Shown in pieces: positions 24,301-33,568 of a stretch of DNA of 46,274 nucleotides. Source of the DNA: Ichthyophthirius multifiliis (lineage: Eukaryota; Ciliophora; Oligohymenophorea; Hymenostomatida). The DNA lies in the NCBI RefSeq assembly GCF_000220395.1, contig NW_004086994.1:1-46274 (forward strand). Reading direction: 5' to 3'. A model generated the notes under the pieces. The model did not search any database. It saw only the letters and a list, made by a program, of their open reading frames with translations, and was not told where the DNA came from. Numbering within the stretch: the first letter of the stretch is position 1; each line of letters starts with the position of its first letter. The position numbers and the translations under genes were made by a program.

Positions 24301-25801
24301 ATTGTTAATTTAATTTAAAATCAAATTTTAGATTTCTAAATTTTAGTTTTATTTTGTATTTTATTTAAACTTTCTTTAGAATCATTTTCTTTATTAATAT
24401 TTTTTAAATTATTTTCTTAATCAACTTAAGCTTATTTTAATGTATTTTCCTTTAGCAATTTTTCGATATTTTACTAAAGTTCAAATAATTCTTATTAATT
24501 TTCTGATTTTTTCTAATTATTAGGTGTTTCTATAATTTTTTAATGAAATTATTTTTTTTTTTTTTTTTAATTTACAATTCTTAAATATTTATTTAATATA
24601 ATTCTATTTATTATAAATATTCTTTATTTTTTTAATTTTTAATATCAATTTGTTATTATTAATTTTAAATTTCTTTTTATAATTATTCAATTTTTAAATC
24701 CATGTTCTTGATTTTAATTTCAGTTCTTTTAATGAACTTAAAAAATTAAATTAAAATTATTTTATTTACTTAATATTTTTTTATATTTGTTCATTTTATA
24801 ATTAAAATTTTTTAATATATTCTTCGATTTCAAACTCTTTTTAGTATAAACTTTAAATGTTATATTTATATATAAAAATTATTTTATTTATTTACTTATT
24901 TTAAAGTCTTTTTACTTAATTTTCAAGTTATTCAATATTGTCTAATAATTTTAATTCTTTTTTATAATTTTCTTAATCACAATATTTATATTTATTAATT
25001 TAAACATTTAAATCTTATATATTATAATTTTAATTATTAATCTGTTTATTTCTAATAATAGATTAATAATAAAATAAAATATATTATTTTACTATTAATC
25101 TATTTTTTCATATAATTTATTAATTGATAAATTTTATTCAAAAATTCTAGATATAAAATGTAAATTATTATATTTAATATTTATTCTATTTACTTTTATT
25201 TTGATTTTTCTAATAAGCTTTCTAATTTTTAGATTTATTATGTTTCCTTTTTCTTTTTAATTTTTAAAATTTTATATATAACAAAAAAACCTATATATGC
25301 TTTATTTGCTCATCTTTTTACTTAAATTATTCTTCTTATCTATTTTAGTATATATTTTTATTTTATTATATATAAATTTACATTTTGATTTATTCATTTA
25401 ATTATTAATTTAATTAACTCTATTAAATTTTATTATCTATCAATATAGGTAACTTTTAGTTTATTTGATATTTATAAAATAAATATATTTTTATAAATAA
25501 ACTTATTATTATTTTTAGGTATTATCACATAATAATTAAAAATATTTAATTTTTGTATCTTTTTATGTTAATTCTTATTCTAATTATTGTATTTAAAGAT
25601 TTTTAGATTTAACATCTTTTTCCAATATAACTTATATTTCCTAGTAATCGTTTTAAAATCTAAAAAGAAATTAAAAATATAATTATAATTTAAGCCTTTT
25701 TACTTTTCTTATTTTTGTTTATAATCTTATAACTATCTTATTTCATTTTCATAATTAATAATAATTTATTTTAAATATTCAACTTATTCATTCTATGACA
25801 T
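21318..25801 (-). CDS. very large coiled-coil protein, many exons
   Basis: The start ATG is at 25799-25801 (MSQNEQVEYLKQI). The first exons are 25704-25801, 25503-25659 and 25382-25452, with phases that match. Coding signal of the same kind then continues to about 21.3 kb with at least ten more AT-only introns that I could not all place. Most of the protein is heptad-type (for example VLLKQQNENLKQENENYKIR, LEKKQNQLDLFENQNNILKK and CLNQLKEKNEEIISFFQQE). The C-terminal part after about 22.6 kb is less coiled (KSVGVDKFSINNIINNIQEM, GIKVRDFSAKIFIGEKKEIL). I place the stop at TGA 21318-21320, after the coding-like ESYFIPNKIKR; this end is uncertain. Size is probably above 1200 residues. A cytoskeletal or ciliary scaffold is likely by type, but no family is recognised. 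Confidence 0.6.
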
Positions 25802-26059
25802 TTTTTATATTTGTTATTAATTTTTATTTTTATAAATGAATATTTTTTATGGACAAAATTTAAGGTAAATTAATATTATAATTTTTAATATATAAAATAA
25901 TATAATTTTATTCCAAAAATTATATATTTTTATAATATTTATTTTTAATATAAATTAATTTTTTTCTGTTTTGTTTTTGAAAAAAAAAAATATGTAACAT
26001 ATAAAAAATTAAAGAACAATTTTTTTTAATATATATAAATTTTGATAAAAAATAAATAA

Positions 26060-26771
26060 TCATTATCTTTCTAATTTTTCTTATTAAAATTATTTATCAT
26101 TATTCATCATAACTTATCTATTTTTTTAGCTATTTAATTCTTCTAACTGTAAAATTTGTAATTATAATTCTTTAATTTTAAATTAAGCAGCAATTCCTTA
26201 GTCTGCTTTAACTTTCCATTTTTATATTTCTTGATTTTTACCATAAATTTTTTCATGAAAATCTCTTGTTTTTTTTTCATTTTCTTCAATTTTAGAAACT
26301 AAATCTGATTATTTCTTATATTATTGTTCGATTTCGTCCTCAAGTTAATTCATTTAATTTGACTTTTTCACTATTTTTTAATATTTAAATATTTTTTTTA
26401 TTTTATATTCATTTTACAAAAATCATCACGAAGAGAATTATAATTAGTTTACCATTATAAAGATTCATTATGCTTATAATTTGCTACTGATTCTTATTTT
26501 AAATTTTCCTCTAATAAAAGTTAAATTTTTTCTTCTAATCTTGCTAATCTTCCATTTTATTATCTTAAAGATTCCTATTTTCTATATTTCTGCCTTTTAT
26601 TAATTCATCTTTTAAATCAGTTGCAGAAGGGTATTAATATGATTCCATTACTACTGGACCTACCTAAACACCTTAAGGACATGACATAACTTAAGGTTAA
26701 CTTTAAATAAAAACAGATGGTTAATTATTTTAAAAGAATATTGGTTATGTTGACTATATTGGCTATTACAT
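26060..26771 (-). CDS. coiled-coil protein with Pro/Gln-rich head; one frame break
   Basis: Exon 1 is 26418-26771, the intron 26371-26417 and exon 2 26060-26370; the stop TGA is at 26060-26062. The head is Gln/Pro-rich and lacks charge (MQQPIQSTQPIFFQNNQPS, then QVMSCPQGVQVGP). It is followed by a regular coiled coil (RLARLEEKIQLLLEENLKQE, NQLEDEIEQQYKKQSDLVSK). That layout resembles filament-forming ciliate cytoskeletal proteins such as SF-assemblin-like or cortical proteins, though I cannot assign it. The two exons sum to 665 bases, not a multiple of three. The reading frame slips by one near 26570-26590, between DELIKGRNIEN and SLRQQNGRLARLEEK. Alternatives are a missing base in the sequence, or a coding-like 77-bp intron. 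Confidence 0.6.
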
Positions 26772-27059
26772 TTTATTTATTATTATATAAAGATTATATT
26801 TAATTTTTTTAAATAATATTTTAAAAAATATATATTTATATATATATTAATATATATATATATATATATTTATAATTTCATTTTTTATATATAAAAATAA
26901 ATTTAATTAAAATTGTATATGTAATAATACATATACAAAAAATTTAATCCAATAAATTATCATTATTTTTAATATAAAAAAACAAATCAAAATATATACT
27001 TCTCTAAAATATTAAAATAATAATATAATATATACTCGATAAAACCCATAAAAATGCAA

Positions 27060-27720
27060 TCATCACTTCAAGACAATATAAATATATATTGTTAAAAAAA
27101 AAAATGCAAATAATGACATCCTATAGAGATTCTACCTAACATATCGAAATTATAGAAAAATTTATTTTATAATATATATATCTAATATAAATAGGAATAA
27201 TTCAATGAATGAATTAATAAAAATATAAATGAATTTATATAAGGAAAAACAAATAATAACCTGCATGCTTATAGACTCTTAAAATAGAGAAGTAAGCAAA
27301 TAAAATAAAAAATAAATGACTCTAAATCGGCTTTCGACTCACCATTTCATGATGAAATGTTTAGTGAACTATTTATTAAAAAAATTTCCTTAATAAATAA
27401 TTGAAATTATTGATTTAATTAATTTTTATATTAATCATAAAAATAAATAATTTTATAATAAAATGAGCTGCCTTCAATTCTTATTCTTGAACCCATATTA
27501 TTTGCCTTTATAATACAATAATTTTTTGCAGAAATTAAACTGGAATTTAAGCAAGCGATTAAAAACTATTTTATGGAGATTAATTAAAAAAATTTCTTCG
27601 AGAAATGCCATAAAAATATTCACATAATATTATAAAATAATAATATGATTATTTAGTCTACGATTTTATGCAAATGATATCATTTAACTATTATTATACA
27701 TACAGTTTTTTTTAAAAAAA
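27060..27720 (+). mobile_element. LINE-type reverse transcriptase fragment 1 (decayed)
   Basis: Pieces in the order of a LINE reverse transcriptase are visible, spread over more than one frame. HPIEILPNISKL (27117) corresponds to the RPI..LP..SK motif. FIQGKTNNNLHAYRLLKQ corresponds to the GF..G.S region. SAFDSPFHDEMFSELF (27327) is motif A, EPILFAFIIQQFF (27489) is motif B' and RFYANDI (27661-27681) stands where YADD, the catalytic motif C, should be; YAND lacks one of the two aspartates. Frame changes and a TGA lie between pieces, so this copy cannot be active. No ORF1, endonuclease or 3' tail is evident, so the ends are approximate. Confidence 0.75.
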
Positions 27721-27829
27721 ATATTAAACATATTTAAAAAAGAAATAAAAAATTTAAATTTATCAGAATATATTTTATAATTTAAACTAAACTCAAACTA
27801 TATAAATATGCTTTCAAATAATGTTATTC

Positions 27830-28235
27830 TAGGCAAATAATTATAATTAATTTTAATGAAATATAGATCAATCAAAAACTAAACAGAATAAAACATAATC
27901 AAAACATATGTTGTAAAAATAAGATTCATAAAAAAAATATAAAATTTTGGAAAAGAATAAGATGGATTTATAGAAGGACTAAGCATAAAAATAAATCACT
28001 TCAAAATAGCAGAATAATGGATTTAAAAAAGTAATAAAAAATTCAGGAATTATTTTTATTGATCTTAAAAGTGCATTCGAATAATTTTCTCACTCTAGTA
28101 TAATTAATATAATAATTAAGAATTTAATATTAATGAATAAGAAATTAAATTCCTTAAATTTTTATTAAAAAATAATATGTATATATAGACAACAAAATTA
28201 AATTTAGAATAACTAAAGATATTACATATTTTTTA
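27830..28235 (+). mobile_element. LINE-type reverse transcriptase fragment 2 (decayed, partial)
   Basis: A second piece of the same family in the same direction, starting upstream of the region where fragment 1 starts to align. It shows YVVKIRFIKKIQNF, EQDGFIEGLSIKINHFKIAE (27958) and then, after a one-base frame change, GIIFIDLKSAFEQFSHSS (28049-28102, motif A), with KEIKFLKFLLKNN after it. Motifs B' and C are missing before the sequence becomes simple AT. Since motif A appears again after motif C of fragment 1, these are two copies or a duplicated/rearranged one. Confidence 0.7.
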
Positions 28236-28753
28236 TTCAATATTTTTATAAATACAATCTATAAAAAATTTATAGAATTGTGTATTATTTTTCATCTTTA
28301 AATAAAGGAAGAAGAGTATAAAATTCAAAAATCTAAATAAATTAAAAATTATTAAAAAACAATAAAAATTATTAAGAATTGTAAAAACTAAATAAAAAAA
28401 TATTAATTAAAAATATAATTAAATATATAAATATATAAATATATAAATATATAATATATAAATATATATATATTAATTTTTAATTTATTTAATATACTAT
28501 TTTTAAATAATTAATATAAAATTATATGTTTAATCTCAAATATAAATACTATAAATATTTTATAAATAAATAACAAATATATAAATAATTTAAAGTATTA
28601 TTTAGTATTTATTATATTAGATTAGTATTTCATATATTGAATATTTATGTAATTATAAAATTTTATTATAATCGAAATTACAAAAAATCAATTTAATTTT
28701 ATAAATAACATATAAATAAAAAATAATATTTATTTTATTTAAAAAAAATAATA
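28236..28753. other. AT-rich spacer with simple repeats
   Basis: Follows the LINE remnants; contains poly-A-rich sequence and the AAATATAT array, then the promoter side of the next gene. Confidence 0.5.
28421..28474. repeat. (AAATATAT)n short tandem array
   Basis: About five or six eight-base units grading into (TA)n. The same unit occurs at the very end of the window (46242-46274). Confidence 0.85.
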
Positions 28754-29632
28754 ATGACATAAATTTTTAACAGAAATTAAAATATTCTAAAAATATCCAA
28801 ATCTTTAGATAATATCCAATAATCTGAATAATGTATTTAAAATGAATTATTGAAAACTAAAAAATCCTCCATTATATCCAATTCAGAAAATCAAGAATTT
28901 CAAATGCAATAATTAGTCTAAAATGTAGAAGAAAAAAGATCGTCCTCAAAAAATAAAGGAAGATATTCAGAATTAGTTTTAAAACACCGTTCTGAAATTG
29001 CATTTATATTTGTAGTTATAATATTATTTTTTTGTTGTACATTATTTATTCCTTTGATTTTTTTGCTTTCTTTAAATTTTTTTTTGTTGTTTTCGGCTTT
29101 ATTTATTTTAACTTCATTATTTTTGTTATCATCTGCGATAATTTTGCTAGCAATAATATTTAGTTTGATAGTATTATTTATAACCTTTTTTATTGCCATT
29201 TAAATAGTGGTAGTAATATCATTTATTTTTAGTTTCTTTTTATTCTTTAATATAACCTTTTTAGGATTTTTAATTTCTGTTTTTGCTGTTTTATGTTCTA
29301 CTCTTTATTTAATTTGCAAATTTTGCTTTGGATATATATATTGGCTTTATAAGGATGAATTAGATGAAAGTGATGAATATTCTTAATTTACAGAATATTA
29401 TTAAAGTGTCTTATAATAAATTTATGATTTCTACATTTAAATAGGATTTTATTAATAAAAGTTCTTTAGCTTATGTAAAAAAGTTTATTTTAAATTATTT
29501 TTAGAAATAACTGAATATAAAATTTTTGGATAAGGAGATTAGTTATTAGGAAAAGTTTAATTGAAAAACTAAACGAATTTAAAAAAACTAAATTTGGTTT
29601 TGTTAAACCAAAATTATTATTAATTATATTGA
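28754..29632 (+). CDS. membrane protein with a ~115-residue uninterrupted hydrophobic core
   Basis: Single exon, 879 bases, 292 residues, from ATG 28754 to TGA 29630-29632. The N-terminal ~80 residues are polar (Ser/Asn/Gln/Lys) and end in a basic stretch (EEKRSSSKNKGRYSELVLKH). Residues about 83-199 are almost free of charged residues (for example FIFVVIILFFCCTLFIPLIF and LLSSAIILLAIIFSLIVLFI), enough for four or five spans or re-entrant hairpins. A charged tail follows (KDELDESDEYSQFTEYYQ). Polar head, very long hydrophobic core and amphipathic tail is the layout of hairpin-forming ER or lipid-droplet proteins (promethin/LDAF1-like, oleosin-like), but I see no signature that decides it. The reverse strand here also reads open; that is a shadow. 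Confidence 0.8.
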
Positions 29633-29691
29633 CAAAAAAAAAGCATTTTTTCTTACATTATAAAAAAAATTAAATTTATCTAAATTATTTT

Positions 29692-30749
29692 TCAATTTTT
29701 TATTTATTTAAAATATTTATTTTATAATAATTTATTTTATTATATTTTTTTAAAAATCTGATTTCTTATTATTTTTTTATTAATTATTTATATTCGTACT
29801 ATCAATTACTAATATTCATGTTATTTATCAGATATTATTACAAACCTTTTAACTTATATCTATATAAGAAAGTCTTTACTATTATTAATTTTTAAGAAAC
29901 TATCCCATAAAAAAAAATTATAGAATTCTTGGTTTTCACATATTTCACATATTAAGATAAATTTATATTTCTTTAGGATACTTTGGTGATTTAATAATTT
30001 GAATAATGAAATTTACTAATTTTCAACAAAGGTATATGACTCATAATATTATTTATAAAGAAATAGAATTTAAATAAATTGAATTTTAAATAAATATTAT
30101 TACTATTTAATTAGAGTGAATTTTAAATAAATATCACTGCCTTTATATTTCATAAGAAACTTAATATCAATTTAATTTTCTTTTTTTAAATTAATATCAC
30201 TTTTAATTTTAACCTATTAAAAATTGATCCTAACATCAAATACAGGTTATTTTATTCTATTGACAATTCGAGTTTATTGGACTAGTGGTTATGACACATT
30301 TAAATAAATAGAATAAATATAAACATTTTAATTTAAATTAAATGGCGTGTTAGATTTATTCGAAAAAATCAAACAATTATCAATATTATAATATATTATT
30401 TCCAAAATACATTAGCAAGTTTAAATCATATAATTTTATTTACTTTTAACGACGAAATAATTTATTTTATAATTTATAAATTTTCAATTATAAATGATAT
30501 TTTTAATATTAATTAGGATTTTAATCATTATATTGTAATCAATCATTTAAATAACATTATATTTATTAAATACACTAATTTTCTTATAGAATATAATTAA
30601 TTAGTTTTTTCGCATTTTGAAAAAAAAATCTTAATAAATAAACTTATCACAATTTTAATAGAACGAGTAATGATGTCACATTATTTTTAACTATTAATTT
30701 AATCTCCATCGGTAATTTTTTTATATTTTTCTGTATCAAGGGATTACAT
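29692..30749 (-). CDS. protein of unknown function
   Basis: Exons 30574-30749 and 29692-30442 total 927 bases (308 residues), with a 131-bp GT..AG intron. The ATG is at 30747-30749 (MQSLDTEKYKKITDGDQINS) and the TGA at 29692-29694. The first exon contains a mildly hydrophobic stretch (IKIVISLFIKIFF, about residues 31-43). The middle is beta-like (QTRIVNRIKQPVFDVRINFQ, KFLMKYKGSDIYLKF). The C-terminal part is helical and Lys/Gln-rich. Coding is supported by steady codon use over the whole length and phase-consistent splicing, but I do not recognise the family. Confidence 0.6.
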
Positions 30750-31617
30750 ATTAAAACAAAATTAAGCTAAATAAAGCTTCATTTATAAGTCTATTTTAAT
30801 ATCATTGAATAAAATCTATGTTTCTCATTTATTTTTATTTTAATAATAAATTATAAATTATTTTATATACACAATTTTGTTATGCTTTTATTCTTTTAAA
30901 GTAAATATTATAAGCATTCCAAAAAAAAATTTTAATTAAGATATTGAATAAACATTATTTATTCCCATTTAAATATACGATAAATTTAATATTTTCATCA
31001 TAAATAACAATATATATTTTCTAATTATTAACTACTTTATATTACATTTCCTAAATTATTTATTATTGCTTTTTTATAATAAAAAAAATTATTTACCCAA
31101 TAAATAATATGACCTTATTTATTAAAAAAATAAAATTTTGTTATAATTTTAAAGTAAGGAAAATAGTTTGCTTATTAATAAATTAAAATAAATAGATAAA
31201 ACTAAAAGATAACTTCTATAACTAAAAAAAAATATTAAAAATTAACTTAGTTTTTTTAAAATAAAATAAATTATAATTGTCTATTTATTTATTAACTTTT
31301 GGTATATTATTTTTAAATTATGAAATAATTTTTCAATAATGCCTAATATAAATATAATATAAAGAAAATATTTCTAATTAATTAAATAATTTAATATATT
31401 CAAATAAGAAACAATGTTTATTAATATAAGAATAAAAAAAAATGGAAATATTTAATTATATTATTTTTAAATATTTTTAATTAAAATTTCATTAATCTAT
31501 CAATAAAGTTTTTTTTAATATATTTTATTAATTAATTTATTTTTCTTATTTTTATTTTTTATTTTTAATTATTAACATAAGATTTAAAAAATAACTATTA
31601 TAAAATTTTAATATTTA
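30750..31617. promoter_or_regulatory. divergent intergenic region
   Basis: An 868-bp AT-rich spacer between a minus-strand and a plus-strand gene, so both promoters should lie here. I see no gene or named motif. Confidence 0.4.
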
Positions 31618-32934
31618 ATGAACGATTAATTCTATAAAATAGAAGAAGAATAATTAAACATAAATGATTGGGAATATGCTAGAGAAGGAAACTAACATCT
31701 GCTTATAAAATGTAATTAAAGATAAAACAAATTATATGGATTTCTGATTAGATTTAATAAAAAAGATTAATTATAAAAAAAATAAGAAGATTAAAAAGAA
31801 CTTTATTTAAAATAAATAAATAATTCGATCCATGATTACAGCTTAAAGTATTTATATAATTAAAGTGAATTATTATAAAAATATACTCTTAAAGCCTAAA
31901 TATTGAAATGGGATCATTTATATAATTAATTCATTGAATTTGTAAATTAAATTAATGAAAAAATAAAAAATCAAAGACCTGAAAACAGAAGTGAAAAATA
32001 AATAGATCTATAACAAAAAATAGAAATAGTTGTTAATATGAATCATAATTATTGTAATAACTAAAATTCAGTTAGTTTTTTAGTTGAAATAAAACCTAAA
32101 TCTCCATTATTTTAACTTTATTCTGAATAATAATTATAATAAAACCTTAGCTAGTTTGTCTAAAAAGAGAAAATTTTAGAATTATATAATTGTACGACTG
32201 ATTTTGAAAAAACTAGGTATTTTTAAATTTAATTGCTTAAAAAGTAAAAAATAAAGGATTAAAAAGCATTATCATGTTATGATCCATAGAGTTTATTTTA
32301 TTAAAAAAATATAAAACAAGTTTTAACTAACCTTTTAGTAACACCAGAAAATAATTTAATTATTAATAATTTTAATAAATCTGAAAATTTAAATTAAATA
32401 ATAATAGATTCTATAATTAAAACAGGTGAATTTTAAAAAATTATAGATAATGTTTTAAATTTTATATATATTTTTAATGAAAAACCTATTTTAATTAAAG
32501 AAATTCACGAATTTGTCATAAATAATCTCGAGTTTTATTATAATTAAAAAGAAGATTTTTATCAAAAGTTGTTCTCTGAAATAAGGAAGGAAGCCGAAAC
32601 ATATGACTTAAAAAATAAATAAAATCTAATTTAATAAGATTTGAAAAATATTGATAATGATACATATTATTATTCATTTAAAATTGTTATCAAATTTTTA
32701 TTATCTTTGGCTTTCAGAGATTTATCGATTTTACAAAATATTTATTTTGATGATTAAAATTTTCATTATAACAATGGTTTTGAAGTTGTTAAAGATTAGT
32801 AATAATTTTTGTATTATAAAATAGCTATTATTGATTATGATATTAAACCGCTTTAACATTATAAAAGCTATATTTAAAGGGAAAATTAAATTCTTTTTAA
32901 CTACTTAAGTTATTTAAAAGATAAAATTCAATGA
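31618..32934 (+). CDS. IPK1: inositol-pentakisphosphate 2-kinase (IPK1/IPPK)
   Basis: Single exon, 1317 bases, 438 residues, ATG 31618 to TGA 32932-32934. The enzyme phosphorylates Ins(1,3,4,5,6)P5 at the 2-position to make InsP6. Family landmarks in order: an N-lobe start with WEYAREGNQHLLIKC (18-32, the W.Y.-EG glycine-rich turn); VEIKPK at 156-161, the most conserved family motif; a Tyr/Gln-rich RYFQIQLLK segment (family R.CMHQ.LK) followed by CYDPQSLFY; a VTPENNLII stretch (family P.NNL); DLSIL at 368-372 (family D.S.M/L); and IIDYDIKP at 402-411 (family V.DLD.KP, catalytic Mg site). InsP6 supports mRNA export and ciliary function in other eukaryotes. Length fits the family. It is notable for having no intron among intron-rich neighbours. 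Confidence 0.92.
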
Positions 32935-33166
32935 TAGTTTAAAAATATATAAAATTATAGTTTAAAAATATATAAGCAATAATTTTTAACTATTTTATAC
33001 AAATTATTTTTAAAAACTTTTAAAACTTATATATTTTAAATAAATTAAAAAATAAAATATTAATTTTATTTATATTTCAATTTAAATATTTTATTATTTC
33101 TAAATTTAATTTTTTCAATTAATTTTAATTTCTTAATCATCATAATAAATTGTATCTATATTTAAA

Positions 33167-33397
33167 ATGGACTCAAAAATAGTATCATATTGTGAATAAA
33201 ATAATACGATAGTTCTTTTCATGAAAGAACATATTAAAAAAGATAAAAATCAAACAGTAAGAAATAGTGTAAAAAATTTAATTATAATTTTTACTCTAAT
33301 ATAGCAGTTTTATGCTATTCATATAAAAATAAATAAAGAATATTCTTATCCAAAAGAATAAAATAAATTAAAAACTAAAGTTACTAAAATAACATGA
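33167..33397 (+). CDS. small protein with glutaredoxin-like start, uncertain
   Basis: An open frame of 76 codons, ATG 33167 to TGA 33395-33397. A 48-bp GT..AG segment inside it is multiple-of-three and AT-only, so splicing would leave 60 residues. The start (IVSYCEQNNTIVLFMKEHIK) resembles the first helix and strand of monothiol glutaredoxins (..NPVVLFMKG..), but the redox Cys (CGFS) and the rest of the fold are absent. It may be a truncated paralogue or a chance likeness. It lies 230 bp after IPK1 in the same direction. Confidence 0.35.
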
Positions 33398-33518
33398 ATA
33401 GAGAACATAGAGCAGTAAATACTTTTTTTCTGATTTTTACAAGATATAATGATTAATATTAATTTCTATTTATATTAATGAATAAATTTCAAAATGGTTT
33501 ATATTTTATATAATTTTT

Positions 33519-33520
<2 letters not shown>

Positions 33521-33561
<41 letters not shown>
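33521..33561. repeat. (TA)n microsatellite
   Basis: About 20 TA units just beyond the stop of the minus-strand gene that follows. Confidence 0.95.

Positions 33562-33567
<6 letters not shown>

Positions 33568-33568
<1 letters not shown>

Noticed and set aside
28918-29199. Minus-strand Lys/Asn-rich frame
   Set aside because: Complement of the hydrophobic core of the 292-residue membrane protein, whose frame is longer and has clean ends.
30235-30320. tRNA-like words (TAGTGGTTATGACAC and a TTCGAGT near it)
   Set aside because: No acceptor stem or cloverleaf forms, and the stretch lies inside a coding exon of a minus-strand gene.
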